NCBI RefSeq assembly: GCF_008520305.1
Contig: NZ_ML703253.1
Location: forward strand, 186,001 to 250,000
DNA length: 64,000 nt
From: Mesorhizobium sp. SARCC-RB16n
Lineage (GTDB): Bacteria > Pseudomonadota > Alphaproteobacteria > Rhizobiales > Rhizobiaceae
Direction of reading: 5' to 3'
Shown here: one piece after another, positions 54,401 to 63,903 of the stretch
Position numbering within the stretch: the first letter of the stretch is position 1
Layout: the number at the start of each line of letters is the position of its first letter
The notes under the pieces: generated by a model
Databases searched by the model: none
Told to the model about the DNA's origin: nothing
The model's input: only the letters and a program-made list of their open reading frames with translations
Position numbers and translations under genes: made by a program

Positions 54401-56995
54401 GACAAGGACAATTATGCCGCGGGCGAAGTGGCCAAGCTGAAAATCTCGCCGCATTTTGCCGGCGAACTTCTCATCAACATCGGCTCCGACAAGCTGCTGA
54501 AGACCATCACGGCGACCGTTCCGGCCGGCGGCAGCACCGTCGATATCCCGGTCGGCGACGATTGGGGCGCCGGCGCCTATGTGACGGCCACCCTGTTCCG
54601 GCCGGGCGATGCGCAGGAAACACGCATGCCCGCCCGTGCCATCGGCGTGAAATGGCTGACGGTCGATCCGGGCGCCAAGAAACTCGCCGTCACCCTGACG
54701 CCGCCGGACAAGACAATGCCGCGCCAGCAGCTGTCGATCCCGGTTTCCGTGGCCGGCGTGCAGCCAGGCATCAACGCCTATGTCATGGTAGCAGCCGTCG
54801 ATGTCGGCATCCTCAACCTGACCAACTACAAGGCGCCGGACCCGGAGAACTGGTTCTTCGGCCAGCGCATGCTGGGCATGGAGATCCGCGACATTTACGG
54901 CCGCCTGATCGATGGCTCGCTGGGAACCACCGGCAAGCTCAGGACCGGCGGTGACGGCGCCAACATGCAGGCGCAAGGCAGCCCGCCCATCGAAAAGCTG
55001 GTCGCCTTCTTCTCCGGCCCGGTTCAGCTCGATGCCGACGGCAAGGCGCGGATCGACTTCGACATCCCGCAGTTCAACGGCACCGTGCGCGTCATGGCTG
55101 TCGCCTGGACCAAGGAGGCTGTCGGCCATGCACAGACCGACGTCATCGTGCGCGATCCCGTCGTTATCACCGCGGGTCTACCGCGCTTCCTGGCGCCCGG
55201 CGACAACGCCGTCATGCGCCTTGATGTCGCCGATACCGACGGCCCTGCCGGCGACTATGCGCTGTCGATCGACACGACGGGGGATCTGTCGACGGGCGAA
55301 AAGCCCCTGCCCCAGAAGCTGACGCTCGCCCAGGGCAAGCGCCAGACCTTGACCGTGCCGCTGATCGCAAAGACGGCGGGCAACGCCTCGCTCACCATCA
55401 AGCTGGCGCATGCCGACGGCACCAAGGTCGAGCAGACGCTCTATGTACCGGTGCGCCCGGCGCAATTGCCGGTCACCACGCGTCTTGTAGTCGACCTCAA
55501 GGGCAATGGCGGCGCGCTGCGCGTCGACAAGGAACTGCTGGCCGCCAGCCTGCTTGAAGGCGCTTCGGTCAGCGTCGGCGTTTCGCAGGCGGCTGCCTTC
55601 GACGTGCCTTCGCTGCTGATGACGCTTGACCGCTACCCCTATGGCTGCGCCGAGCAGACCACCAGCCGTGCCATGCCGCTTCTCTACGTCAACGAGATGG
55701 CATCCGGCATCGGCATGGAAAGCGACCCTGACCTGCACGGCCGCATCCAGGATGCGATCTACAAGGTCCTGAGCTACCAGTCCTCGAGCGGCAGCTTCGG
55801 TCTGTGGGGTCCGGGCTCCGGCGATCTGTGGCTCGACGCCTATGTCAGCGAGTTCCTGACCAGGGCGCGGGAGCAGAAATACGACGTGCCGGCTCTCGCG
55901 ATGAACCAGGCCCTGAACAACCTTCAGAACTCGCTCGGCTACGATCAGAGCGTACAGGACCGCGGCAGCGAGATCGCCTACGCCCTGTACGTGCTGGCCC
56001 GCAACAAGAAGGCCTCGATCGGCGATCTGCGCTACTACGCCGACACCCAGCTCGAAGCCTTCTCGAGCCCGATGGCCGTTGCCCAGCTGGCCGCGAGCCT
56101 GGCGCTCTATGGCGATGCACAGCGGTCGGAGGCGACGTTCAAGACCGCGCTGCAGCTCGCCAAATCGAGCACCGACTACGACTGGTACCGCTCCGACTAC
56201 GGCTCGGCGTTGCGTGACGGCGCGGCGATGCTGTCGCTGGCGGCGGAATCGAAGCCGGTATCGACGATCGTGCCCGAGCTGATCAAACTGGTGACCAGGG
56301 AACGCGCCGAGGCCCGCTGGACCAGCACCCAGGACGATTCCTGGATGCTGCTGGCGGCCCGCGCGCTGAAGGAGGGCAATGATTCGATCGCGCTGACCGT
56401 CAATGGCGCGCCGCATTCCGGCGGCTATTCCAACCAGGTCAACGGCCGTGAACTGGTCGACAGCCCGCTCGAAATCGCCAACACCGGCAAGGCCCCGCTG
56501 CAAACCGTCGTCACCACCGTGGCTTCGCCAATCCAGCCCTTGCCGGCCGGCGGTGACGGCTTCACCATCGCTCGCACCTACTACAAGCTCGACGGCACCG
56601 AAGCCAATGTGACGGAGGCAACCCAGAACGAACGCTATGTCGTCGTGCTGAAGGTCACCGAGCAGAACAGTTGGCCTTCACGCCTGCTGGTCACCGACCT
56701 GTTGCCGGCCGGCTTCGAGATCGACAATCCAGGCCTGGTCTCCAGCGCCCAGCTGTCGAATTTCTCCTGGTTGGCCCAGACCGACGCAGCCCATCTCGAA
56801 TTCCGCGACGACCGGTTCGTCGCGGCATTCAATCCGGCCGACGGCGACCACGACCACAATCTGACGCTTGCCTATGTCGTGCGCGCGGTGACGCCGGGCA
56901 CGTACGCCCATCCGGCGGCAACGGTTGAGGACATGTACCGGCCGCAATATTCGGCCCGCACCGCCACCGGCATGATGGAGATCAAGGCGCCGTAA
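51497..56995 (+). CDS. Bacterial alpha-2-macroglobulin with N-terminal PAN domain
   Basis: An 1832-residue periplasmic protease trap. It has a non-lipoprotein signal peptide (to about residue 34, ending ALAAEA), then a PAN/apple-like module (about 38-95; four Cys in QCKTTCLGDPACRAF ... WCFLK). Macroglobulin domains follow, then the A2M block near 1135-1230 and the thioester motif GCAEQ (Cys1384 to Gln1387), so the covalent trap is intact. The lack of a lipobox differs from the E. coli protein, which is a lipoprotein. It is next to pbpC as in many bacteria, consistent with a role guarding the cell wall after protease attack. Confidence 0.9.
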   Translation: MAMRAARGLSILILLFFAWANALAWNGVALAAEARRIATTDNSDYFGFDLRSDQNVTLDQCKTTCLGDPACRAFTYNTKAKWCFLKSDYNQLKSFNGAIAGKVVNIDGDPDIGAPPELAFFPNWMADQAQQYRNKLLGPAFDKPTEGIAALINSAEQAVQTGDHRSAMQKYEAAVSVMPDDGQLWLKLARETLAVQPAANTSEASTLPANGTSAAFNAYKLLRTTKTRAEVLALLGNGLDKRDLYRPALQAYEASLALESSPAVQADYADLKARKGFRVIDHSVDADTSAPRICAQFSEDLVKTGVDYAQFVTVDNAPPKGVEAKDKQICVEGLEHGQHYDVTFRAGLPAAIGEVTAGPVVLSIYVQDRAPSARFTGDSFVLPAGARRGIPVVTVNMNAAEMKLYRIGDRSLAQLLSGYQFLHQLDGYDISNISEQMGAPVWHGQLDIVNDLNKEVTTSFPVDEALPQRKPGVYVLTAKAVNDKSDDYGSLATQWFVVSDIGLSTYTGQDGLNVFARSLGSAKPIAGAELTLVARNNEVLGTATSDANGHAVFNPGLTRGDGGMVPAVLMAKQGDNDFVFLDMAKAGFDLSDRGVTGRAAPGALDVYAWTERGIYRAGEDVHVAALARDGAAKAVENLPLTFIFSRPDGVEDRRIVSDGASAGGHAVDLPLEPNAMRGTWSVSIHTDPKQPAVASQMFLVEDFVPDRIEFDMKADKQGIARGETANIDIDGRFLYGAPAAGLALEGELTLSTSRDWDRFPNFSFGLADEQSAQPTVTPLTDLPVVGDNGKATFPVSVDQLPSTTKLVNGKVTVRMRETGGRAIERSLNIGIRPQGHMIGIRPDFADGEVPQGGTAKFSLIAVDPDGKREALKGAQWTLVKVERNYQWYRSNNSWNYEPVSFTKSIANGQVDLGADGDATVSVPVDWGQYRLEVETSDPEGPATSYEFDAGWYVASTTTETPDGLEIALDKDNYAAGEVAKLKISPHFAGELLINIGSDKLLKTITATVPAGGSTVDIPVGDDWGAGAYVTATLFRPGDAQETRMPARAIGVKWLTVDPGAKKLAVTLTPPDKTMPRQQLSIPVSVAGVQPGINAYVMVAAVDVGILNLTNYKAPDPENWFFGQRMLGMEIRDIYGRLIDGSLGTTGKLRTGGDGANMQAQGSPPIEKLVAFFSGPVQLDADGKARIDFDIPQFNGTVRVMAVAWTKEAVGHAQTDVIVRDPVVITAGLPRFLAPGDNAVMRLDVADTDGPAGDYALSIDTTGDLSTGEKPLPQKLTLAQGKRQTLTVPLIAKTAGNASLTIKLAHADGTKVEQTLYVPVRPAQLPVTTRLVVDLKGNGGALRVDKELLAASLLEGASVSVGVSQAAAFDVPSLLMTLDRYPYGCAEQTTSRAMPLLYVNEMASGIGMESDPDLHGRIQDAIYKVLSYQSSSGSFGLWGPGSGDLWLDAYVSEFLTRAREQKYDVPALAMNQALNNLQNSLGYDQSVQDRGSEIAYALYVLARNKKASIGDLRYYADTQLEAFSSPMAVAQLAASLALYGDAQRSEATFKTALQLAKSSTDYDWYRSDYGSALRDGAAMLSLAAESKPVSTIVPELIKLVTRERAEARWTSTQDDSWMLLAARALKEGNDSIALTVNGAPHSGGYSNQVNGRELVDSPLEIANTGKAPLQTVVTTVASPIQPLPAGGDGFTIARTYYKLDGTEANVTEATQNERYVVVLKVTEQNSWPSRLLVTDLLPAGFEIDNPGLVSSAQLSNFSWLAQTDAAHLEFRDDRFVAAFNPADGDHDHNLTLAYVVRAVTPGTYAHPAATVEDMYRPQYSARTATGMMEIKAP

Positions 56996-57028
56996 GTGTT
57001 GATGGTCAAAATGAAAATGGCGATGGTG

Positions 57029-57203
57029 CTGCCCCTCATCCGCCTGCCGGCACCTTCTCCCCGTATAGAGACGGGGAGAAGGGAAGCATCGCGATCGCCG
57101 GCACCAGTTCTGCAACCTAGGAAATTGGCGAAAGCCTCTGCGCAGGCCTCTTTCTCCCCGTCTCTATACGGGGAGAAATGCCCGGCAGGGCAATGAGGGG
57201 CAG
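57029..57203. repeat. Palindromic intergenic repeat with TTCTCCCCG arms
   Basis: The left arm (57029-57080) contains CTGCCCCTCATCCGCCTGCC and TTCTCCCCGTATAGAGACGG. The right arm (57152-57203) is its reverse complement with small changes and ends GGGCAATGAGGGGCAG. Each arm also holds an inner hairpin (TTCTCCCCGT.../...ACGGGGAGAA). The whole element is 175 bp and looks like the RIME/REP-type repeats common in rhizobia. Its right end reaches into or against the start region of pbpC. Confidence 0.85.
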
Positions 57204-57207
57204 CGCC

Positions 57208-59298
57208 GTGCTCTCCAAGAAATTTCGTCGTCACACTGCCATCGCGATAGCTTCTATCGCTGGCCTCACGGCAATCGCCGTCGCCTCCCTCTGGGAACTC
57301 GACCGCGCCTTCCCGCCCCCGCTTCCTGAAAAGCTCACCGTCTCCACCGAAGTCCAGGACCGCGACGGCCAGCTGTTGCGCGCCTTCGCCACGCCCGACG
57401 GCTACTGGCGGCTCGAAACCCGGCTCGACCAGGTCGACAAGCAGTTCGTCGACATGCTGGTCACCTATGAAGACAAGCGCTTCTGGGATCATGAGGGCGT
57501 CGACGTGTTGGCGCTCGGCCGCGCCGCCGGCCAGTTCGCCGCCAGCGGCCATATCGTTTCGGGCGGCTCGACCCTGTCTATGCAGCTCGCCCGCCTGATC
57601 GAGCCGCGCGAAAGCCGCAGCCTCGGCTCCAAGATCAAGCAGATGCTGCGCGCCATCCAGATCGAGCGGCGACTGTCGAAGCGCGAGATCCTCGAACGCT
57701 ACCTGACGCTGGCGCCCTATGGCGGCAATCTGGAAGGCGTGCGCGCCGCCTCGCTCGCCTATTTCGGCAAGGAGCCGAGGCGGCTCACCGTTTCCGAGGC
57801 CGCGCTTCTGGTGGCCTTGCCGCAGCTGCCGGAGAAACGCCGCCCTGACCGCAACCTGCAGATTGCCCATGCCGCCCGCGACCGTGTGCTCAATCGCATG
57901 GTCTCGTCAGGCCTGATCGGCCAACGAGAGGCGGCACGCGCAGCACTCGACGATGTGTCGGGGCTGCGCCGCACCTTGCCGGCGCTGGCCGCGCATGCCT
58001 CCTATGCGATGCTTCCCAAGGCCGTTCCCGGCCAGCCGCTCAAGCTGACGATCCGCAAAAGCGTCCAGCAGGGACTGGAACAGGTGGCGCGCAATGCCGC
58101 GACAAAGCTCGGGCCGCGACTGTCCGTCGCCATGGTGCTGGCCGACGCCCGCACCGGCAACATTCTGGGCGAAGTCGGCTCGGCCAATTTCTTCGATTCC
58201 AGCCGTTCTGGCTGGATCGACATGACCAAGGTCGTGCGCTCGCCCGGCTCGACGCTGAAGCCGTTCATCTACGGCCTCGCCTTCGAGCAGGGACTGGTGG
58301 CGCAGGAGATGCTGATCGAGGACAGTCCGGTCGATTTCGGTGGCTATAGGCCGAAGAACTTCGACATGGGCTATCAGGGCGACGTCAGCATCCGCCAGGC
58401 GCTGCAACTGTCGCTCAACGTGCCGGCGATACGCGTACTCGGCGCGGTCGGCCCGGCGCGACTGACCGCGCGGTTCCGTCAGGCCGGCGTCAACCCGATC
58501 CTGCCGGTCAACGAAGCGCCGGGCCTGGCCATCGGCCTCGGCGGCGTCGGCGTCACGCTGCGCGACCTGGTCCAGCTCTACACAGGGCTCGCCAATGGCG
58601 GCAAGACGCACTCGCTGCATGATGGCACCGAGCCGGCCAACACGGTGAGTTCGACCACCACCATCCTCAACGATCAGGCCAACTGGCAGATCATCGACAT
58701 TTTGTCAGGTGTGAAGCCACCCGAAGGCGCCTTGCAACGCGGCATTGCCTACAAGACCGGCACTTCTTACGGCTACCGTGACGCCTGGTCGGTCGGCTTC
58801 GACGGCCGCTATGTGCTGGGTGTCTGGGTTGGCCGGCCCGACGCCGGCGCGGTGCCAGGTCTTTCCGGCTATGTCTCGGCCGCCCCGATCCTGTTCGAGG
58901 GCTTTGTCCGCTCGGGGCTGGTGACCGTACCGCTGCCGGGCAAGCCGCCAGGCGCCTTCACCCCCAAGCGGCAGGACCTACCAGTGACGCTCGCCCGCTT
59001 CGGCGCCGGCGCGGATGGCCTGGTGCAGGCGACGCCGACCGAACCGGCGCCGACCATCATCTTCCCGCCGGATGGCGCCCGCGTCGATCTGGCCACCAAT
59101 TCGGCCGACGCCTCGCCACTGGTGCTGAAGCTGCAAGGCGGCCGCGCGCCGTTCCGCTGGCTGGCCAATGGCAAGCCCCTCATCGGCCTCGACCGCCGCC
59201 GCACCGCCACCTGGCAGCCCGACGGCGCGGGTTACTCAACGCTGACCGTCATCGACGCGGCTGGACGGGCGGCGAGCGTGAAAGTGTTCGTTGAGTAG
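57208..59298 (+). CDS. pbpC: Penicillin-binding protein 1C
   Basis: A protein of about 696 residues with a single N-terminal span, a GT51 transglycosylase domain (about 45-230; catalytic Glu88 in TYEDKRFWDHEG and the GGSTLSMQLAR block), a transpeptidase domain (Ser348 in SPGSTLKPF; SLN in LQLSLNVPA; Lys516 in YKTGTS) and the C-terminal BiPBP_C domain (about 610-696). It builds peptidoglycan at the inner membrane. GTG 57208 has GAGGGG seven bases upstream; ATG 57193 and ATG 57178 are in-frame alternatives lying inside the repeat. It follows the alpha-2-macroglobulin gene in the same direction. Confidence 0.9.
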   Translation: MLSKKFRRHTAIAIASIAGLTAIAVASLWELDRAFPPPLPEKLTVSTEVQDRDGQLLRAFATPDGYWRLETRLDQVDKQFVDMLVTYEDKRFWDHEGVDVLALGRAAGQFAASGHIVSGGSTLSMQLARLIEPRESRSLGSKIKQMLRAIQIERRLSKREILERYLTLAPYGGNLEGVRAASLAYFGKEPRRLTVSEAALLVALPQLPEKRRPDRNLQIAHAARDRVLNRMVSSGLIGQREAARAALDDVSGLRRTLPALAAHASYAMLPKAVPGQPLKLTIRKSVQQGLEQVARNAATKLGPRLSVAMVLADARTGNILGEVGSANFFDSSRSGWIDMTKVVRSPGSTLKPFIYGLAFEQGLVAQEMLIEDSPVDFGGYRPKNFDMGYQGDVSIRQALQLSLNVPAIRVLGAVGPARLTARFRQAGVNPILPVNEAPGLAIGLGGVGVTLRDLVQLYTGLANGGKTHSLHDGTEPANTVSSTTTILNDQANWQIIDILSGVKPPEGALQRGIAYKTGTSYGYRDAWSVGFDGRYVLGVWVGRPDAGAVPGLSGYVSAAPILFEGFVRSGLVTVPLPGKPPGAFTPKRQDLPVTLARFGAGADGLVQATPTEPAPTIIFPPDGARVDLATNSADASPLVLKLQGGRAPFRWLANGKPLIGLDRRRTATWQPDGAGYSTLTVIDAAGRAASVKVFVE

Positions 59299-59655
59299 AC
59301 TGAACCAAGCGATTCATAGAACTAGCTTTCGAGAAGGTCAGCGGACAATCGGGATACTCTCCCCATGCCTGTTCCGAAGCACCCCCTCTGCCCTTTCGTT
59401 GCCTGCGCCGATCCTCCCCGGGTAGCGCTTCGATTTCACGGTCACCGCCGAGTAACCTGCCAACGCAGCCTTGCCCGGCAACCACGCAACCCTAGATTGG
59501 CCGATTGGCGGCGCGGAGCGGCTGCACGGAAAATATTTCCCATTGCCGCGACAGATCGCCAGAGGATTTTCTTCAGGAGGACAAAAAAGGCAAGATTCAA
59601 TGCATCTTAATTCTATCAATTTGGTAGATTGGGCGCGGGTTCAACGGAGGCAGAA
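59299..59655 (+). other. Non-coding gap upstream of the sulfate operon
   Basis: 357 bp without a gene I can support. Short open frames on both strands lack ribosome sites and domain likeness. The right end holds the dyad at 59612-59628 and the GGAGG ribosome site of the next gene. The middle is unremarkable. Confidence 0.6.
59612..59628 (+). promoter_or_regulatory. Imperfect palindrome upstream of the sulfate importer
   Basis: TCTATCAATTTGGTAGA pairs arm to arm (TCTA...TAGA with C/G and A/T pairs between). It lies 27 bp before the start of the binding-protein gene, in the place of an operator or activator site for sulfur control. The protein that binds is unknown; no regulator is next to it. 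Confidence 0.45.
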
Positions 59656-60684
59656 ATGACCAAACCTCATTTCCGGAAACTGCTCGGCGCACTGGTCGCC
59701 ACATCTGTCCAGTTCGGAACGCTCGGTTTCGCGTTTGCCGACACCACCATTCTCAACGTGTCCTACGATCCGACGCGTGAGCTCTACAAGGCTTATGACG
59801 AGGCCTTCGCCGCGCATTGGAAGGCACAGACCGGCGAGACGGTCACCATCCAGCAGTCACATGGCGGATCGGGCGCCCAGGCCCGCGCCGTGATCGACGG
59901 CCTCGACGCCGATGTGGTGACGCTGGCGCTCGAAGGCGACATCAACGCCATCGTCTCCAAATCGAAAAAGATCAATCCCGACTGGCGCACGAAATTCGAA
60001 AACAATTCAGCGCCTTACACTTCGACGATCATCTTCCTTGTTCGCAAGGGCAATCCCAAAGGCATCCGTGACTGGAACGACCTCGTCAAGGACGGCGTCC
60101 AGGTGATCACGCCCAACCCCAAGACCTCGGGCGGTGCGCGCTGGAACTATCTTGCGGCCTGGGCCTATGCCAACGCCAATGATGGCGGCGACGAAGCCAA
60201 GACCAAGGAATTCATCGGCAAGCTCTACGCCAATGCGCCCGTGCTCGACACCGGCGCGCGCGGCTCGACGGTGACCTTCGCGCAAAAAGGCCTCGGCGAC
60301 GTGCTGATCGCCTGGGAAAACGACGCCTATCTGGCGCTCGACGAGTTTGGCGCCGACAATTTCGACGTCGTCCATCCGCCGACCTCGATCCTGGCCGAGC
60401 CGCCAGTGGCCGTGGTCGATGCCAATGTCGACGCCAGGGGCACGCGCAAGGTGGCCGAGGCCTATCTGGGCTACCTCTATTCCAAGGAAGGCCAGACCAT
60501 CATCGCCAAGAACCACTACCGGCCGTCCAAGCCCGAACTGGTTCCGCCGGAGGATCTCGCCAAGCTGCCGCCGATCAAGTTGATCACCATCGACGACCCG
60601 CTTTTCGGTGGCTGGAAGAAGGCACAGCCTTATCATTTTGGCGACGGTGGTATATTCGACCAGATATACAAGCCGGCCCAGTGA
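59656..60684 (+). CDS. sbp: Sulfate ABC transporter substrate-binding protein
   Basis: A 342-residue periplasmic protein with a signal peptide (about 1-28) and the classic opening [20 protein letters not shown], then [20 protein letters not shown] and the [11 protein letters not shown] block. All are typical of Sbp/CysP sulfate and thiosulfate binders. GGAGG six bases upstream of ATG 59656 fixes the start. First gene of the cysTWA-type operon; distinguishing sulfate from thiosulfate is not possible here. Confidence 0.92.
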   Translation: MTKPHFRKLLGALVATSVQFGTLGFAFADTTILNVSYDPTRELYKAYDEAFAAHWKAQTGETVTIQQSHGGSGAQARAVIDGLDADVVTLALEGDINAIVSKSKKINPDWRTKFENNSAPYTSTIIFLVRKGNPKGIRDWNDLVKDGVQVITPNPKTSGGARWNYLAAWAYANANDGGDEAKTKEFIGKLYANAPVLDTGARGSTVTFAQKGLGDVLIAWENDAYLALDEFGADNFDVVHPPTSILAEPPVAVVDANVDARGTRKVAEAYLGYLYSKEGQTIIAKNHYRPSKPELVPPEDLAKLPPIKLITIDDPLFGGWKKAQPYHFGDGGIFDQIYKPAQ

Positions 60685-60705
60685 GCTAATCCAGATCGGG
60701 ACGAC

Positions 60706-61557
60706 ATGACCACAGCACCCGCGCAGGCGGGGTGGCGGTTCAGGCAGCCGAGCGTCATTCCGGGTTTCGGATTGACGCTCGGCTTCTCGCTTGCCTACCT
60801 CACCCTTATCATCCTCATTCCGCTATCCGGGCTGATCTGGCGCTCGGCCGCCCTCGGTTGGACCGATTTCTGGGCCATCGCCACCGATCGCCGCACAGTC
60901 AACGCACTGCAAATCAGCTTCGGCACGGCGTTCGTCGCGGCTGCCGTCAATGTCGTTTTCGGCACGCTCGTCGCCTGGGTGCTGGTGCGCTACCGCTTTC
61001 CCGGCCGCCGCATCGTCGATGCCATGGTCGACCTGCCCTTCGCGCTGCCGACGGCTGTGGCCGGTATCGCGCTGACCACGCTCTATGCGCCGAATGGCTG
61101 GATCGGCAAGCTGCTGATGCCGCTCGGCATCAAGGTCGCCTACACGCCGCTTGGCATCGTCATCGCGCTGATCTTCATCGGCCTGCCCTTCGTCGTGCGC
61201 ACGGTGCAGCCGATCATGGAAGAGATCGACAAGGAAGTGGAGGAAGCCGCCGCCACGCTCGGCGCCAGCCGCTTCCAGATCATCACCCGCGTGCTGTTTC
61301 CGGGCTTGGCGCCGGCCATCATCACCGGCTTCTCGCTCGCCTTCGCGCGCGGCGTCGGTGAATACGGCTCGGTCATCTTTATCGCCGGCAATCTGCCCTA
61401 CAAATCCGAGATCGCGCCGCTTTTGATCGTCATCCGGCTCGAGGAATACAACTACCCGGCGGCGACCGCGATCGCGGCAATCATGCTGGCGTTGTCCTTC
61501 CTCATGCTGTTGATCGTCAATCTGGTGCAGACATGGAGCCGCAAGCGCTATGGCTGA
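60706..61557 (+). CDS. cysT: Sulfate ABC transporter permease CysT (CysU)
   Basis: A 283-residue permease with about six spans. The sequence shows the CysT-type blocks [20 protein letters not shown] and the EAA loop [20 protein letters not shown]. It forms the channel with CysW. It starts 21 bp after the binding-protein stop and its own stop overlaps the cysW start by 8 bp. Confidence 0.92.
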   Translation: MTTAPAQAGWRFRQPSVIPGFGLTLGFSLAYLTLIILIPLSGLIWRSAALGWTDFWAIATDRRTVNALQISFGTAFVAAAVNVVFGTLVAWVLVRYRFPGRRIVDAMVDLPFALPTAVAGIALTTLYAPNGWIGKLLMPLGIKVAYTPLGIVIALIFIGLPFVVRTVQPIMEEIDKEVEEAAATLGASRFQIITRVLFPGLAPAIITGFSLAFARGVGEYGSVIFIAGNLPYKSEIAPLLIVIRLEEYNYPAATAIAAIMLALSFLMLLIVNLVQTWSRKRYG

Positions 61558-62434
61558 CCCCGAGATCAAATCCTACGAACCGTTCCATGAAAGCCACTCG
61601 GCGGCGGTGACCGAAAGCCGGCCGGCACGGGCCGTGCTGATGGCCATCGTCTTCGTCTTTCTCGTCGTCTTCCTGTTGCTGCCGCTGATCATCGTTTTCA
61701 AGGAAGCCCTCGCCAAGGGCGTTGGCACCTATCTGGAATCGCTGAGCGATGCGGACACCCGTTCGGCGATCCGCCTGACCTTGCTGGTGGCGGCGATCTC
61801 GGTGCCGCTCAACATCATCTTCGGCATCTCGGCAGCCTGGGCGATCGCGAAGTTCGAGTTCAAGGGCAAGGCCTTCCTGACCACGCTGATCGACCTGCCC
61901 TTCTCGGTCTCTCCAGTCATTTCGGGTCTGGTCTACGTGCTTCTGTTCGGTGCCCAGGGGTTGCTCGGCGCATGGCTGAAGACACACGGCATCGTCATCC
62001 TGTTCGCCGTGCCGGGCATTGTGCTCGCCACCGTCTTCGTCACCTTCCCCTTCGTCGCGCGCGAGCTTATCCCGCTGATGCAGGAACAGGGTAATGGCGA
62101 CGAGGAGGCCGCCCTTTCGCTTGGCGCCAATGGCTGGCAGACCTTCTGGTACGTGACCTTGCCCAACGTCAAATGGGGCCTGCTCTACGGCGTTCTTTTG
62201 TGCAATGCGCGCGCCATGGGCGAGTTCGGCGCGGTTTCGGTGGTGTCGGGCCACATACGCGGCCTGACCAATACCATGCCGCTGCATGTCGAAATCCTCT
62301 ACAACGAATACAATGCCGTCGGCGCCTTCGCCGTCGCCTCGTTGCTTGCCGGGCTGGCGCTCGTCACGCTGGTCTTGAAAACGTTGCTCGAGATGCGCTA
62401 CGGCGCCGAGCTCGCCGCAACGCGCGGGCACTGA
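61550..62434 (+). CDS. cysW: Sulfate ABC transporter permease CysW
   Basis: A 294-residue permease with about six spans and CysW-type blocks [20 protein letters not shown] and the EAA loop [20 protein letters not shown] (part). The C-terminal [15 protein letters not shown] is highly typical. It overlaps cysT by 8 bp and precedes cysA by 12 bp, so all three are co-translated or tightly coupled. Confidence 0.92.
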   Translation: MADPEIKSYEPFHESHSAAVTESRPARAVLMAIVFVFLVVFLLLPLIIVFKEALAKGVGTYLESLSDADTRSAIRLTLLVAAISVPLNIIFGISAAWAIAKFEFKGKAFLTTLIDLPFSVSPVISGLVYVLLFGAQGLLGAWLKTHGIVILFAVPGIVLATVFVTFPFVARELIPLMQEQGNGDEEAALSLGANGWQTFWYVTLPNVKWGLLYGVLLCNARAMGEFGAVSVVSGHIRGLTNTMPLHVEILYNEYNAVGAFAVASLLAGLALVTLVLKTLLEMRYGAELAATRGH

Positions 62435-62446
62435 AGAGGGAACAGT

Positions 62447-63487
62447 ATGGAAGTTCGCGTTGCCAATGTGCGCAAGGAGTTCGAGCGGTTTCCGGCGCTT
62501 CACGACGTGTCGCTCGACATCAAGTCGGGCGAACTGATTGCGTTGCTGGGGCCGTCCGGCTCCGGCAAGACGACCTTGCTCAGGCTGATCGCCGGGCTGG
62601 AGCGGCCGACACGCGGAAAGATCTTCTTCGGTGACGAGGACGCTTCGCAGAAATCGATCCAGGAGCGCAATGTCGGCTTCGTCTTCCAGCACTACGCCCT
62701 GTTCCGCCACATGACGGTGGCCGACAATATCGGCTTCGGCCTCAAGGTGCGGCACGGGCCGACGCGGCCGCCGGCAGCGGAAATCCGCCGCCGTGCGTCC
62801 GAGCTTATCGATCTCGTCCAGCTTTCAGGGCTGGAGAAGCGCTATCCGGCGCAGCTTTCGGGCGGCCAGCGCCAGCGCGTGGCGCTGGCGCGTGCTATGG
62901 CCATCGAACCCAAGGTGCTGCTGCTCGACGAGCCGTTCGGCGCGCTCGACGCGCAGGTGCGCAGGGAATTGCGCCGCTGGCTTCGCGAAATCCATGACCG
63001 CACCGGCCACACCACCGTCTTCGTCACCCACGACCAGGAAGAGGCGCTGGAACTGGCCGACCGTGTCGTGGTGATGAGCCAGGGCCGCATCGAGCAGGTT
63101 GGCACCGCCGACGACATCTACGACACGCCGAACTCCCCCTTCGTCTACGGCTTCATCGGCGAATCGAGCTCCCTTCCGGTCAAGGTCGAGAATGGCGAGA
63201 TCTGGCTCGCCGACCGTCCGATCGGATTGCAGGCGCCGCACGCGTCCGAGGGCGATGCGACGCTCTACTTCCGCCCGCACGATGTCGAACTTCTGGACGG
63301 CTGCAGCGGCTGCATCGCCGGCACCGTGGTCGCCAGCCGCCGGGTCGCCGGCACACGGCGCGTCGAGCTTGAGATCGGCGGCGAACGCCAGCGGGTCGAG
63401 ATAGAGTTGCCGGTCGATCATCCGGCGGCGCAAAAGAGCCGCGTGGCGTTCCGGCCAGGGCGCTGGAAGCTGTTTCCGCCCGCTTGA
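62447..63487 (+). CDS. cysA: Sulfate ABC transporter ATPase CysA
   Basis: A 346-residue ATPase: Walker [10 protein letters not shown] (35-43), Q-loop [14 protein letters not shown], signature [15 protein letters not shown], Walker [13 protein letters not shown], switch His in [11 protein letters not shown]. The C-terminal 110 residues form the CysA-type regulatory domain ([10 protein letters not shown]). It completes the importer. A sulfate reduction gene set is not in the window. Confidence 0.93.
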   Translation: MEVRVANVRKEFERFPALHDVSLDIKSGELIALLGPSGSGKTTLLRLIAGLERPTRGKIFFGDEDASQKSIQERNVGFVFQHYALFRHMTVADNIGFGLKVRHGPTRPPAAEIRRRASELIDLVQLSGLEKRYPAQLSGGQRQRVALARAMAIEPKVLLLDEPFGALDAQVRRELRRWLREIHDRTGHTTVFVTHDQEEALELADRVVVMSQGRIEQVGTADDIYDTPNSPFVYGFIGESSSLPVKVENGEIWLADRPIGLQAPHASEGDATLYFRPHDVELLDGCSGCIAGTVVASRRVAGTRRVELEIGGERQRVEIELPVDHPAAQKSRVAFRPGRWKLFPPA

Positions 63488-63504
63488 TTCCAGGCTCGAG
63501 CGCG

Positions 63505-63903
63505 CTACTCCAGCCAGTTCTCGACCTTAAGGTTCCGTATCCAGGTGAACTCTCCTCTATTGGCGGTCACCAGAGTCGTTCCCAGTGCGCAAGCGTGGGC
63601 TGCAATGAAAAGGTCATTGTGGCCAATCGTCTGGCCCGCGCCTTCCAACTCGGCGCGAAGTTCGCCGTACTTGGCATCCGCGGGCACATCGAGCGGCAAG
63701 ACAGGAATCTCTGCCAGCAGTTCCTCGACCTTCTTGAGCAGCTTGGCTGATCCCTTCTTGGCGCAGCCATATCGCAATTCCCCAGCGACGACGATGCTGG
63801 TGCACACAGCGGCGTCACCTTCGCGCGCCACGGCACTGGCAGCTTTGCCGGCCGGATTTCGGATCATGTCGCTGATTATGTTCGTGTCCAGCATGAACCG
63901 CAT
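63505..63903 (-). CDS. vapC: VapC-type PIN-domain toxin
   Basis: A 132-residue PIN nuclease with the acidic residues in place: Asp6 (MLDTNIISD), Glu42 (VAGELRYG) and Asp97 (GHNDLFIAAHA). VapC toxins cut tRNA or rRNA. The start ATG 63903 shares a base with the stop of the antitoxin gene (TGATG), so the pair is translationally coupled. It is convergent with cysA, 17 bp away. Confidence 0.88.
   Translation of the reverse strand: MRFMLDTNIISDMIRNPAGKAASAVAREGDAAVCTSIVVAGELRYGCAKKGSAKLLKKVEELLAEIPVLPLDVPADAKYGELRAELEGAGQTIGHNDLFIAAHACALGTTLVTANRGEFTWIRNLKVENWLE

Noticed and set aside
51584-55129. Open frame of about 1180 codons antisense to the alpha-2-macroglobulin gene
   Set aside because: The sense strand encodes the recognised domains and thioester motif; the antisense frame is a codon-bias artefact.
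59365-59610. Open frame of 81 codons in the gap before the sulfate operon
   Set aside because: No ribosome site and an Arg-rich, domain-free sequence typical of non-coding GC-rich DNA.
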